Assembly: GCF_037203705.1 (NCBI RefSeq)
Contig: NZ_JBBCAT010000003.1
Coordinates: 1-64,000, forward strand
Reading direction: 5' to 3'
Length of the DNA stretch: 64,000 nt
Source: Prosthecomicrobium sp. N25
GTDB taxonomy: Bacteria > Pseudomonadota > Alphaproteobacteria > Rhizobiales > Ancalomicrobiaceae
The position numbers and the translations under genes are program-made. Of this stretch, positions 1 through 8,609 are shown one piece after another (the stretch's first letter is position 1; each line of letters starts with the position of its first letter). The notes beneath the pieces are model-generated. The model worked only from the letters and a program-made list of their open reading frames with translations, searched no databases and was not told the origin of the DNA.

Positions 1-141
1 CTCGGAGCCGACCGCTTCAGTCTTGCGAGAGAAGCTGACCCTCACCGGGCCGCCGAACCCTCAGATAACCACCCGAGGACCCGGAAACAAGAGCGAAGTT
101 CACTGCCGCTCGGCAGCGCCACCGCCCTCGTCGTTGGCCGC

Positions 142-171
142 TATCTAGTCCCCCACCCCGCCGCCTGTCAA
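142..171 (-). promoter_or_regulatory. Strong sigma-70-like promoter reading out of the window
   Basis: On the minus strand a perfect -35 hexamer TTGACA (166-171) is followed by TAGATA (142-147) with an 18-base spacer, or by CTAGAT with 17. The spacer is very G-rich. The 140 bases downstream, to the window edge, show no convincing reading frame and contain a small CTGCC/GGCAG hairpin. Such near-consensus promoters in high-GC alphaproteobacteria usually drive rRNA, tRNA or other stable RNA, so a stable-RNA operon may start here and run leftward. The rest of 1-273 holds no gene that I can support. Confidence 0.5.
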
Positions 172-273
172 CACGGCTCTTCGAAAAAGTTTCGGGCCAC
201 GGGTAATGCGAACCCGGAAACGCGCGGGAATGCTGGAATCTTGCGGTTTATCCACAGCTTGGGGAAAACACGC

Positions 274-1077
274 TCACGGTCTCTCGCCCCGCGCCAGCTT
301 CTCTTCGAAGAGGTCGAGCACGGGGACCAGGTCCTCGACGCTGTCGATGATCACATGCGCGCCGGACCGGTCGAGCTCCGCCCGCGCCCGGGCGAGCCGA
401 CGCTCGTACTCCGCCTCTGGCAGCGCCTCGACCTCCTCGCGGGACAGCCCCATGGCGTTGCCTGACAGCGCCACGCCGACCGTCCAGCAGCCCGCCGCCA
501 GGCCCTCCGCGATGCCCGGTTCCGTGTCGTCGACCTTCACCACCGCGGAGGGCGGGTAGACGCCGAGATCCGCGAAGGTCCGGTACATCATCAGCGGAGT
601 CGGCCGCCCGGCCGGCAGGTCTCCGGCGCACACCAGGTTGTCCGGCGCGTAGCCCGCCGCCGCCGCGACCGGAACAAGCCGTTCCATGATCTCGCGCGTG
701 TAGCCCGTCGTCGACCCGATCTTCAGGCCGCGCGCCCGGCAGGCCGCCACCGTCTCGAGCGCCCCGGGGATCAGGTCGGCGTAGTCGGTCACCACCCGGG
801 CGTTGAGCGGCACGAACACCGCGTGGATCCGGTCGACGTCCTCCCTGGTCGGCATCCCGCCCCGTGCGGCCTGCCAGCGCGCGGCGATCGAGGGATCCCG
901 GAGCAGCGCGTCGATATGGTCCCACTTCGGCAGGCCCATCGGCCGCCGCGCCTCCGCGATGGTGATCTCCACCCCGAAGGAGGCGAAGACCTGCACGAAG
1001 GCGCCCATCGGCGCGCGCGACCCGTAGTCCACGATCGTCCCCGCCCAGTCGAAGACGACCGCCTTGAGGTGCCTCAT
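274..1077 (-). CDS. phnX: Phosphonoacetaldehyde hydrolase (phosphonatase)
   Basis: HAD-superfamily enzyme of 267 residues, the usual phosphonatase length, that splits phosphonoacetaldehyde into acetaldehyde and phosphate in the cytoplasm. The nucleophile motif DWAGT has Asp10. The Schiff-base lysine lies in PMGLPKWDHI (Lys51), which separates true PhnX from PhnX-like HADs that lack it. GSTTGYTREIM (HAD motif 2) and GRPTPLMMY and VKVDDTEPG (motifs 3/4) follow. The start ATG overlaps the stop of the upstream oxidoreductase (ATGA), so it is the last gene of a four-gene operon. The flavoenzyme upstream probably produces its aldehyde substrate from an aminophosphonate (inference). Confidence 0.93.
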   Translation of the reverse strand: MRHLKAVVFDWAGTIVDYGSRAPMGAFVQVFASFGVEITIAEARRPMGLPKWDHIDALLRDPSIAARWQAARGGMPTREDVDRIHAVFVPLNARVVTDYADLIPGALETVAACRARGLKIGSTTGYTREIMERLVPVAAAAGYAPDNLVCAGDLPAGRPTPLMMYRTFADLGVYPPSAVVKVDDTEPGIAEGLAAGCWTVGVALSGNAMGLSREEVEALPEAEYERRLARARAELDRSGAHVIIDSVEDLVPVLDLFEEKLARGERP

Positions 1078-2198
1078 CCGAACATCTCCCCGATCACTTC
1101 CTCGGCGATCGCGAAGGCGGTCGACGCCCCCGTCCCGCTCGTCACCATCGCGATCCGGACCCGCTCAGCCGGCCGGTCGACGAACATCAGCCGGTCCGGC
1201 GCCGAAGGATAGATGCCGGTCCAGCGCTCCACCACCCGGGCCCCCGGCACGTCGAGAACCGCCTCGAACTCGTCGAGGATGATCCGGTCGACGGATTCCG
1301 GCGCGAAGGGGTCGGGTGTCGGCCCGTAGTGGTGGCTGTCGCCGACCACCAGCGAACCGTCCGCCGACTGGACGGCGATGAGGTGCACCCCGTTGGCGAG
1401 CGCGTCCCCCTGCTCCGCCTCGAGCCGCGCCTTCAGGGCCGCCGCCTCGGAGAGGGCCACATAGCCGAGATAGCGCACGAGCCCGAGGTCGGACATGACC
1501 GCTGCCCCGAGCCGGAACCCGGCCGCCCCGGGCGCGACGCGCATCATGTGCAGTTTGCACTTGGTCACCCCGTAGGCGGCGATCCGCTCGGGGAAGAGCG
1601 ACAGGAAGTCCTCGCCCGGGCAGACGACCGCCGCCGCCGCCCGCACCGGCCCGGCGCTGGTCTCGAGGTGCGGCGGCTCCACGGCCCTGACCAGCGTGGA
1701 CCGCAGGATGGTCACGCCCCACGCCGCCTCCAGCCAGCGCGCCAGCTTCGGGATCGCGTCCCGGCTCTCGACCCGGACCTCATGGGGCGAGTGGAGCGCG
1801 CCGGCGAGCGCCCCGGTCCGGAGCGCCGGCACCACGCCGGCCGCCTCGGCGGGCGACATCAGGCGGCAGCCCTCCCCCATCTCGGTCGCCCGGAACGCCT
1901 CCAGCACCGCCATCGCCTCCGGCCGCCGCGCCGCCACCACGAGGCCGCGGTGCTCGACCCGGATGCCGGCCTGCGGCGCCACCTCGGCCCAGACGTCGCG
2001 CGACCGCAGGGCGCGCCGCCAGCACGCTCCGCGCTCCTGCCCGGTCACCGTGACGAAGCCGAAGTTGCGGACGGACGCCCCGTTCGCCTGGGCGTCGCGG
2101 TCGATCACCATCACTTTCAGTCCCTTCCGCGCCGCCGCGAGCGCGTGCGCGAGGCCGACGATGCCGGCGCCCACGACGGCGAGATCGTAGTCGGTCAT
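1074..2198 (-). CDS. FAD-dependent oxidoreductase of the phosphonate-associated TIGR03364 type
   Basis: DAO-fold flavoprotein of 374 residues. The N-terminal VVGAGIVGLAHA Rossmann motif (about residues 8-19) binds FAD, and a C-terminal GTGASTAFAIAEE segment closes the FAD site. This family (named HpnW in TIGRFAMs) is recurrently found next to phosphonatase genes; members are thought to oxidise aminoethylphosphonate or its N-methyl form to phosphonoacetaldehyde. That fits the position here: ATGA overlap with phnX downstream and ATGA overlap with the ureohydrolase upstream. The family call is firm; the substrate is inferred from context. A longer in-frame extension exists upstream, but the ATG at 2198 gives the normal N-terminus starting directly at the FAD motif. 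Confidence 0.85.
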   Translation of the reverse strand: MTDYDLAVVGAGIVGLAHALAAARKGLKVMVIDRDAQANGASVRNFGFVTVTGQERGACWRRALRSRDVWAEVAPQAGIRVEHRGLVVAARRPEAMAVLEAFRATEMGEGCRLMSPAEAAGVVPALRTGALAGALHSPHEVRVESRDAIPKLARWLEAAWGVTILRSTLVRAVEPPHLETSAGPVRAAAAVVCPGEDFLSLFPERIAAYGVTKCKLHMMRVAPGAAGFRLGAAVMSDLGLVRYLGYVALSEAAALKARLEAEQGDALANGVHLIAVQSADGSLVVGDSHHYGPTPDPFAPESVDRIILDEFEAVLDVPGARVVERWTGIYPSAPDRLMFVDRPAERVRIAMVTSGTGASTAFAIAEEVIGEMFG

Positions 2199-3196
2199 GG
2201 CAGCGCCTCCCCCTCCCCTTCCCGCGCCGCCCGGTCCTGGCGCGCCCGCGCCCCGGCCAGGATGCACAGGATTTCGAACAGGATCGTGACGCCCGCCAGC
2301 GTGGTCATGCCGCCGACGTCCCAGGGCGGCGAGACCTCGACCAGGTCGGCGGCGACCAGATCGAGCCCGTCGAGCGCCCGGACCAGGCGCTGCGCCTGCA
2401 GGACCGTGATGCCGCCCGCCTCCGGGGTGCCGGTCCCGGGCGCCTGGCTCGGGTCGATCCCGTCGATGTCGAAGGAGAGATAGGCCGGCCCGCCCCCGAC
2501 GACGCGGCGCGCCTCCTCGGCCGCCCAGGCCCAACCCTTGTCGTCGAACTCCTCGATCGGCACGACCCGCATGCCGGACTCGAACGAGAAGGCCCACATG
2601 TCCGGCGTGTTGAGGCTGCCCCGGATGCCGATCTGGATGACCCGCCTCGGGTCGAGGAGCCCCTCCTCCACCGCCCGCCGGAACGGCGCGCCGTGATGGA
2701 ACCGCGACCCCAGGTAGTCGTCGCCCGTGTCGCAATGGGCATCGACATGCACCATCCCGAGCGGCCCGTCCTTGGCCACCGCGCGCAGGATGGGCAGCGA
2801 GATCGAATGGTCTCCGCCGACGGACAGAGGCGTGACCCCGGCCCCGACGACTGTCCGGAAGAAGGCCGCGATCTCCGCATGCGCGCCCTCCAGCTCGTAG
2901 GGCTTCTCCACCCAGGCGTCGCCCAGGTCCGCCACCCGGACGAGGTCGAAGGGCGCGACGCCGGTCGCGCCGTTGACCTTGCGGATCAGCGAGGAGGCGT
3001 TGCGCATCTCGCGCGGTCCGTGCCGCGTCCCGGTCCGGTGGGTGACGCCGCCGTCGAAGGGCACGCCCACGACGGCGAGGTCGACCCCCGCGAGATCCTC
3101 CGCATAGGGAAGGCGGAAGAAGGTCGGGATGCCGGTGTAGCGCGGCCGGCGCTGGGGATCGGCGAGTTCGGGATAGCGTTCGATCGACTTGACCAT
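2195..3196 (-). CDS. Agmatinase/guanidinobutyrase-family ureohydrolase
   Basis: Arginase-superfamily enzyme of 333 residues that releases urea from a guanidino compound using a di-manganese centre. The metal ligands are visible in GGDHS, DAHCDT and SFDIDGIDPSQAPGTGTPE. The N-terminal PYAEDLAGVDLAVVGVPFDGG resembles agmatinase and guanidinobutyrase or guanidinopropionase, so the exact substrate is unresolved. The gene sits 23 bases behind the TauE-like gene and overlaps the FAD oxidoreductase by ATGA. Pairing it with phosphonate genes is unusual; the divergent PotABCD-type importer and aminotransferase would suit a polyamine or guanidino substrate. Confidence 0.88.
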   Translation of the reverse strand: MVKSIERYPELADPQRRPRYTGIPTFFRLPYAEDLAGVDLAVVGVPFDGGVTHRTGTRHGPREMRNASSLIRKVNGATGVAPFDLVRVADLGDAWVEKPYELEGAHAEIAAFFRTVVGAGVTPLSVGGDHSISLPILRAVAKDGPLGMVHVDAHCDTGDDYLGSRFHHGAPFRRAVEEGLLDPRRVIQIGIRGSLNTPDMWAFSFESGMRVVPIEEFDDKGWAWAAEEARRVVGGGPAYLSFDIDGIDPSQAPGTGTPEAGGITVLQAQRLVRALDGLDLVAADLVEVSPPWDVGGMTTLAGVTILFEILCILAGARARQDRAAREGEGEALP

Positions 3197-3219
3197 GGTT
3201 CGTGTCTCGCGTGATCGCC

Positions 3220-3954
3220 TCAGGGGCGCAGGACGAGGGAGCGGCCGAGGCTGAGGATCGCCCCGCCGGCGATCGACCAGGCCGCGATGCGCCGCCACCA
3301 GGCGGCGTCGACCTTGTGGAAGAGCCGGCCGCCCAGGAAGACGCCGGCGAGGGTGGGCGGCAACAGAAGGAGCGCCGTCGTCCAGGCCTCCGCCGGGATG
3401 CCGATCGTGGACGCCCGCATGACGATCGCGGCGACGTCCACGACGCCGAAGAAGACGGTGAGGTTGCCCCGGATCGAGGCGGGTGCGGCGCCGATCGCCA
3501 GGAACCAGACCACCAGGAACGGCCCGCCGACCGCGAAGGCGGAGGCGAGCACCCCGACCAGGAAGGCGATCAGGCCGCCGATCCAGGGCCGGTCCAGCCC
3601 CGGGGCGCGGAAATGGGCGAGCGACACGAGCGCGGAGGCGAGCACCGCCGCGTCGAGCGCCGGTTTGACCCAGGCCGCCGGCAGCGCACTCGCCAGCGCC
3701 GCGCCCGCCACCGTCCCGGCCACGCCGCCGACCGAGAGCGGCACGAGCCGCGCCGGCTCCGCCGCCCTGAGCGCGCCGTCGCGCAGCATCAGAGCCGTGA
3801 TGGCGAGTTCCACGATCAGCACGGTGGCGGTCGTCAGCCCGGGCGGGAAGACGGCGGCGAGCGCGATCGCGGCCATCAGCGCATAACCGAACCCCGTCAT
3901 TCCGCGCAGGACGCCGGCCACGAAGACGACCAGGAAGGCATAGGCGATCAGCAA
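3220..3954 (-). CDS. TauE/SafE-family membrane transporter
   Basis: Integral membrane protein of about 244 residues with about eight hydrophobic segments in two similar halves, each starting with a Gly-rich stretch (VAGVLRGMTGFGYALMAA in the first, FLVGVLASAFAVGGPFLVVW in the second), typical of TauE/SafE (DUF81) exporters or permeases of sulfonates and small organic anions. An in-frame stop lies just upstream and there is no ATG before the first hydrophobic segment, so a TTG start at 3954 is the best available choice; no clear ribosome-binding site supports it. It is the first gene of the minus-strand operon and could move a phosphonate- or amine-pathway metabolite (inference). Confidence 0.75.
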   Translation of the reverse strand: MLIAYAFLVVFVAGVLRGMTGFGYALMAAIALAAVFPPGLTTATVLIVELAITALMLRDGALRAAEPARLVPLSVGGVAGTVAGAALASALPAAWVKPALDAAVLASALVSLAHFRAPGLDRPWIGGLIAFLVGVLASAFAVGGPFLVVWFLAIGAAPASIRGNLTVFFGVVDVAAIVMRASTIGIPAEAWTTALLLLPPTLAGVFLGGRLFHKVDAAWWRRIAAWSIAGGAILSLGRSLVLRP

Positions 3955-4188
3955 GGGCGGGACTCGACCGCGGGCCGGGGGACTTCATGACTACGCCCCC
4001 GCACCCCCGACCACCAGTCCCACGCTGCGGCAGGCGCTGCTCGGAATCTAGGCAGGTGCCGAAGCGCACGTCACGTCACCCCCTGGATCGCCGGTTACAC
4101 GAAAGCAAACCGCGCGTGAAACCGAAACTGCCGTTCCTGGCCCGCTTCGTGCTTTGCCGTGGGGGCTCAGCCAGAGGGAACGAGAGAC

Positions 4189-5361
4189 ATGAGCAAGACG
4201 TTGGATCCCCGGAACGACACGGCCGCCACGCTGGCCGCCGCCCGCTCCTTCACCCGCCGCACGATCCTGAAGGCGACCGCCGCGGCCGGCGCCGTCGCCG
4301 CCACCGGCCCCTGGTACGTGAAGGACGCGCTCTCGTCCTCGGGCAGCCTCAACCTCCTGCACTGGGACGACGAGCTGCCCAACCCGGTCATCCCCGAGTT
4401 CGAGAAGAAGACCGGAATCAAGATCAACTCCACGCCCTTCTCCCAGAACGAGGAGCAGATCAACAAGCTGCAGGCCACCGGCGGCGAGGGCTTCGACCTC
4501 TGCCAGCCGACGCGCGACCGCGCCCCCCAGTTCAAGGACCTCGCCCTGCTCCAGCCCTTCGATACCAAGAAGCTGAAGCTCGACGTCCTGCTGCCCGCCA
4601 TGCTGGAGGGATCGACGAGCGTCTGGACCTGGGACGGCAAGCTCTACCACCTGCCGCACTGCTGGGGGTCGGAGGCGATCTCCTGGCGGACGGACCTGAC
4701 CAAGCTCGACTATAAGACGCTCTCCTACGGCACGCTGTGGAACGAGGAGTACAAGGGCAAGGTGCAGGGCCGGCCCCACTCGCTCCTGCTCGGCATCGGC
4801 CTCTGGCTCGACGCCACCGGCAAGCTGCCGTCCAACCGCATGATGGACGCCTTCAAGGACGAGGCGACCATGAAGAAGATCTACGACGAGATCCTCAAGG
4901 TCGCGATCACCAAGAAGCCCTGGATCAAGCAGTTCTGGGACTCCGCCGACAACACGAAGTCGGGCCTGATGGAGAACGGCGTCGTCATCGGCCAGACCTG
5001 GGACGGCCCGCCGCTGTCGCTGAAGAAGCAGGGCAAGCCGGTCTCCTACATGGCCCCGCAGGAGGGCGCGATCGCCTGGCTCGACGGCTGGTCCATGCCG
5101 ACCGGCGCCAAGAACATCGAGCAGGCCTACGAGTGGCTGAACTACGTGCACACCCCGGAGGTCTCCGCCAAGGTCGCCGACGGGTCGGGCTACAACCCGA
5201 TCGCCAAGGGCGCCGACGCGCTCCTCTCCGACGTCGCCAAGAAGAATTTCCAGGAGGCCTTCCCGGACGACGCCACGTCGAAGCTGTGGCACCGCCCGCC
5301 GGAGCCGTCCTGGTTCGCGGAACTCCGCACCCAGTACGCGGAGAAGTTCAAGGCGGCCTGA
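4189..5361 (+). CDS. ABC transporter periplasmic binding protein, PotD/PotF-like
   Basis: Solute-binding protein of 390 residues from the spermidine/putrescine-type family. The N-terminus carries a twin-arginine-like export signal (TRRTILKATAAAGAVAA, about residues 24-40). LNLLHWDDELP near residue 55 and the late EWLNYVHTPEVSAKVAD segment (helper region before the C-terminus) match PotD-type proteins. The ATG at 4189, behind AGAGGGAACGAGAG, is preferred over an in-frame start 30 bases upstream. It is the first gene of a binding protein - ATPase - permease - permease - aminotransferase cluster; the ligand is probably a polyamine, related amine or aminophosphonate (inference). Confidence 0.88.
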   Translation: MSKTLDPRNDTAATLAAARSFTRRTILKATAAAGAVAATGPWYVKDALSSSGSLNLLHWDDELPNPVIPEFEKKTGIKINSTPFSQNEEQINKLQATGGEGFDLCQPTRDRAPQFKDLALLQPFDTKKLKLDVLLPAMLEGSTSVWTWDGKLYHLPHCWGSEAISWRTDLTKLDYKTLSYGTLWNEEYKGKVQGRPHSLLLGIGLWLDATGKLPSNRMMDAFKDEATMKKIYDEILKVAITKKPWIKQFWDSADNTKSGLMENGVVIGQTWDGPPLSLKKQGKPVSYMAPQEGAIAWLDGWSMPTGAKNIEQAYEWLNYVHTPEVSAKVADGSGYNPIAKGADALLSDVAKKNFQEAFPDDATSKLWHRPPEPSWFAELRTQYAEKFKAA

Positions 5362-5381
5362 GGCCTCTCGGGCTTCCTCCC

Positions 5382-5417
5382 GCCGGGGCCGGCCGTCTCC
5401 CAGCGGCCGGCCCCGGC
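5382..5417 (+). terminator. Intercistronic 14-bp perfect stem-loop
   Basis: GCCGGGGCCGGCCG (5382-5395) pairs perfectly with CGGCCGGCCCCGGC (5404-5417) across an 8-base loop, 20 bases after the binding-protein stop codon. There is no T-tract, so full termination is unlikely. Strong hairpins after binding-protein genes are known to stabilise the upstream mRNA and limit downstream expression, giving excess binding protein over membrane components. That role is inferred from position. Confidence 0.7.
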
Positions 5418-5498
5418 AGCTCGCCCCGCCCCCACGGCCCGCTCCGGCCGCGCCCGCCGGACGGCCGCAGCCGGCCTCCACCCGGAGCCCCTCCCCGC

Positions 5499-6581
5499 AT
5501 GACAGCCGCCGTCCAGCTCGACCGCGTCAGCGTCCGCTTCGGCACGTTCACGGCCGTCGACGACGCCAACCTGGAGATCCGGCCGGGCGAGTTCTTCTCG
5601 TTCCTCGGCCCCTCCGGATGCGGCAAGACCACGCTGCTGCGCGCCATTTCGGGTTTCGTCGAGCCGTCCGAGGGCCGCGTGTTGATCGACGGACGCGACA
5701 TGCGCGGCACCGGGCCGAACGCCCGCCCGACCGCGCTCATCTTCCAGAACCTCGCCCTCTTCCCGATGATGTCGGTCGCCGACAACATCGGCTACGGCCT
5801 GCGCGTGCGCGGGGTCGGCCGCCGGGAGCGGGCCGCCAAGGTCGACCGCCTGCTCGACCTGATCGCCCTGCCCGGCCAGGGTGGCAAGCGCATCGACGAA
5901 CTTTCCGGCGGCCAGAAGCAGCGCGTCGCCATCGCCCGCGCGCTCGCGGTCGAGCCGCAGGTGCTCCTGCTCGACGAGCCCCTGAGCGCGCTCGACCTGA
6001 AGCTCCGCCAGCACATGCGCAACGAGCTCCGCGCCATCCAGCGCCGGGTCGGCATCACCTTCGTGTACATCACCCACGACCAGGGCGAGGCGCTGACCAT
6101 GTCGGACCGCATCGCGGTCATGAACCGGGGCGTCATCGAGCAGGTCGCCGACGGCCGCACCCTCTACAATCACCCGCGGACCGCCTTCGTGGCCGCCTTC
6201 GTGGGCGAGAACAACGCCCTGCCGGGCCGGGTCGTGGAGGTCGACGGCGACTTCGCCCGGGTCGGCACCGAGTTCGGCCCTCTGGCCGGCGTGAACGCCC
6301 GCAGGCTGATGGCGGGCTCCGAGGCGGTCCTCTTCGTCCGCCCGGAAGCCTTCGCGATCGGCCGAGAGGACGACGCCGGAATTCCGGTGCGGGTCACCGA
6401 GGCCGCCTTCGAGGGCAACGTCACCCACCTGACCCTCGCGGCTCCGTCCGGCACCCGCCTGACCGTCACCCTCTCGGGCGCCGCCGCGCGGGAGGTCCCG
6501 CCCGAGGGGGCCGCCGTAACGCTCGCCTACCGGGCCGAGGAGGCGGTCGTCCTGCCGCCCGAGCAGGCCGGCCATGCATAG
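5499..6581 (+). CDS. ABC transporter ATP-binding protein, PotA-like
   Basis: Import ATPase of 360 residues. Walker A is GPSGCGKTT (about residues 37-45), the signature is LSGGQKQRVAIARAL, Walker B is VLLLDEPLSALD and the switch is YITHDQGEAL. The C-terminal 110 residues form a TOBE-type regulatory domain (FVRPEAFAI region), as in PotA and other CUT1/POPT ATPases. The ATG at 5499 opens directly into the nucleotide-binding fold. The last codons overlap the start of the first permease gene by eight bases, indicating coupled translation. It energises uptake through the two following permeases. Confidence 0.93.
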   Translation: MTAAVQLDRVSVRFGTFTAVDDANLEIRPGEFFSFLGPSGCGKTTLLRAISGFVEPSEGRVLIDGRDMRGTGPNARPTALIFQNLALFPMMSVADNIGYGLRVRGVGRRERAAKVDRLLDLIALPGQGGKRIDELSGGQKQRVAIARALAVEPQVLLLDEPLSALDLKLRQHMRNELRAIQRRVGITFVYITHDQGEALTMSDRIAVMNRGVIEQVADGRTLYNHPRTAFVAAFVGENNALPGRVVEVDGDFARVGTEFGPLAGVNARRLMAGSEAVLFVRPEAFAIGREDDAGIPVRVTEAAFEGNVTHLTLAAPSGTRLTVTLSGAAAREVPPEGAAVTLAYRAEEAVVLPPEQAGHA

Positions 6582-7587
6582 CGCCCTCGGCCAGTGGGTC
6601 ATCTACGCGCTGCCGCCCCTGGTCGTGGCGGCTTTCGCGCTGATGGCCTGGGCCGAGCGCCGCAAGGCTCCGGCCGGCCCCGGCTTCATCGCCCGCAACG
6701 GCTGGCCCGTCGCGCTCTTCCTCGTGGTCGCCGTCGGGCTCTGGGCGATCTTCATGATCGTCATGCCCCTCATGGCGATGATCGACCTCTCCTTACGGCC
6801 GAAGCTGCCGCCGACCCAGTGGGGCGGTCCCAAGGACTTCTACACGCTCGAGAACTACCGCTACTTCCTGTTCGGCTCGACCACCTCGACGGACGCCTGG
6901 AACGCCACCCACCTGAAGGCCTTCTTCCTGACGATCTGGGTCTCGATCCTGATCACCATCCTCGACTTCGCGATCTGCTATCCCCTCGCCTACTACATGG
7001 CCCAGGTCGCGAAGCCGGCGCGGCTCCGCCTCTTCATGCTGCTCCTGATCGCGCCCTATTGGGTCAACGAGATCCTGCGCGCCTTCGCGTTCCGCATCCT
7101 CTTCGCCAGCCAGGGGGTCATCAACAAGGCCCTGCTGGCGCTCGGGCTGGTCGACGCGCCCGTCGACTTCATCGCCGCCGACGTCGCGCTCTATTCGGGG
7201 CTCGCCTACGCGTACCTGCTCATGATGATGTTCGCCCTCTACAACGCCATCGAGACGCTCGACCGCAACCTGGTCGAGGCCGCGCGCGACCTCGGCGCCC
7301 CCTGGTGGCACATCCACGCCTTCATCGTCGTCCCGCACGCCAAGCCCGGCATCGGCTCCGGCGCCACGCTCGTCTTCATGCTGACCGCCGGGGCGATCGC
7401 GGCGCCGCTCATCCTCGGCGGGCCCAAGACCCTGTGGTTCACACCGATCGTCTACGATCGCTTCTATCAGGCCTTCAACTGGCAACAGGGTGCCGCCTAC
7501 GCGCTGATCCTGCTCGTCGCCTGCATCGTCTTCGTCCTCGGCGTCCTGAAGGTCTTCCGCCTCGGCCTCGGGGAGATCGCCCGATGA
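6574..7587 (+). CDS. ABC transporter permease, PotB-like
   Basis: Inner-membrane permease of 337 residues with an N-terminal membrane segment followed by the usual six-helix core. The ATPase-contacting EAA loop reads EAARDLGAPWWHIHAFIVVPHAKPG, here with VVPHA where most PotB proteins have a VxxPLxxPG ending. There is a sizeable periplasmic stretch between the first core helices (PKLPPTQWGG to TDAWNATH). It overlaps the ATPase gene by eight bases and the next permease by four, so the four transporter genes form one operon. The substrate is the same unknown cationic or amine compound. Confidence 0.9.
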   Translation: MHSALGQWVIYALPPLVVAAFALMAWAERRKAPAGPGFIARNGWPVALFLVVAVGLWAIFMIVMPLMAMIDLSLRPKLPPTQWGGPKDFYTLENYRYFLFGSTTSTDAWNATHLKAFFLTIWVSILITILDFAICYPLAYYMAQVAKPARLRLFMLLLIAPYWVNEILRAFAFRILFASQGVINKALLALGLVDAPVDFIAADVALYSGLAYAYLLMMMFALYNAIETLDRNLVEAARDLGAPWWHIHAFIVVPHAKPGIGSGATLVFMLTAGAIAAPLILGGPKTLWFTPIVYDRFYQAFNWQQGAAYALILLVACIVFVLGVLKVFRLGLGEIAR

Positions 7588-8465
7588 CCTCCCGCGCGGT
7601 CTTCCGGGCCCTGATGGGCTTCTACCTGCTGGTCTTCTTCGCCTACCTGTTCGGCCCGCTCGTGATCATGGGCATCACGGCGTTCAACACCTCGGCCTAC
7701 CCCCAGATCATGCCCTTCGAGGGCTTCACGCTCGACTGGTTCGGCGTGCTCTGGAACGATAAGGACATGATCTACGGCCTGAAGAACAGCCTGTGGATCG
7801 GCCTCCTGGTCGTCCTGGTCTCCGTGCCCGTAGGCTTCGCCGGCGCGATCGTGATGACCCAGGTCTACGACCGCGCGCGCGCCTTCTACTACCTCGTGGT
7901 GGTCTCCCCGGTCCTCACCCCCGGCGTCATCATCGGCATCTCGACGGTCGTCTTCTGGCGCCAGACCACCCAGGCGACCGGCCTGAAGTTCATCTACGAC
8001 GGCACGGTCCTGACCGTCCTCGCCCAGTCGAGCTTCATCTCGGCCTACACCATGCTGATCTTCCTGGCCCGGCTGGCCCGCTTCGACCGCACGCTGGATG
8101 AGGCCGCCCTCGACCTCGGCGCCACCCGGGCCCAGGTCTTCCGCCATGTGCTGATCCCCTTCATGGCCCCCGCCATCGGCTCCGCCGCCGTGATCGCCTT
8201 CCTGTCCTCCTTCGAGAACTACAACACCACGACCTTCGCGATCCTCGCCGACAAGACGCTGACCACCGTCCTCGCCGGCCGCGTCCGCCAGGGCACGACC
8301 CCGGCCCTCTCCGCCCTCGCGGTCGCCGTCGTGGCCGTGACGGTGGCGGGCGCGATCCTGTACGAGCTCCTGAAGCGCCGCGAGGCCGCCCGGGCCGAAG
8401 CCCGCGCGGAGGCGGCCCATCGCGCCGAGGTGGAGGAGCTGAACGCCGGCCCCGTGGCCGCCTAG
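7584..8465 (+). CDS. ABC transporter permease, PotC-like
   Basis: Second permease, 293 residues, with six predicted membrane helices and the EAA loop DEAALDLGATRAQVFRHVLIPFMAPA, which matches the consensus well. The start overlaps the stop of the PotB-like gene (ATGA at 7584). The C-terminus carries an Ala/Glu/Arg-rich tail (about the last 35 residues, KRREAARAEARAEAAHRAEVEEL), probably cytoplasmic and helical, longer than in typical PotC. Bases 8466-8609 between this gene and the aminotransferase hold no further gene. Confidence 0.9.
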   Translation: MTSRAVFRALMGFYLLVFFAYLFGPLVIMGITAFNTSAYPQIMPFEGFTLDWFGVLWNDKDMIYGLKNSLWIGLLVVLVSVPVGFAGAIVMTQVYDRARAFYYLVVVSPVLTPGVIIGISTVVFWRQTTQATGLKFIYDGTVLTVLAQSSFISAYTMLIFLARLARFDRTLDEAALDLGATRAQVFRHVLIPFMAPAIGSAAVIAFLSSFENYNTTTFAILADKTLTTVLAGRVRQGTTPALSALAVAVVAVTVAGAILYELLKRREAARAEARAEAAHRAEVEELNAGPVAA

Positions 8466-8609
8466 GAGTGCCGATGCGGCCCGTCCTCGACCTCTTCATG
8501 CCGTGGCTCGCGCCGGCCGGGCGGTTGGAGGCCCGCGACGGGCCTGGACGAACACGGCCGAGACGGAAGAGACTTGGCCGCCCCACGTGACCCGAACCCC
8601 GAGCCCGCC

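Noticed and set aside
1-273. Replication origin suggested by the DnaA box at 248
   Set aside because: Only one box, no AT-rich unwinding element and no origin-linked genes nearby.
3987-4715. Plus-strand frame overlapping the start of the binding-protein gene
   Set aside because: Different frame from the PotD-like protein and without motifs; a shadow.
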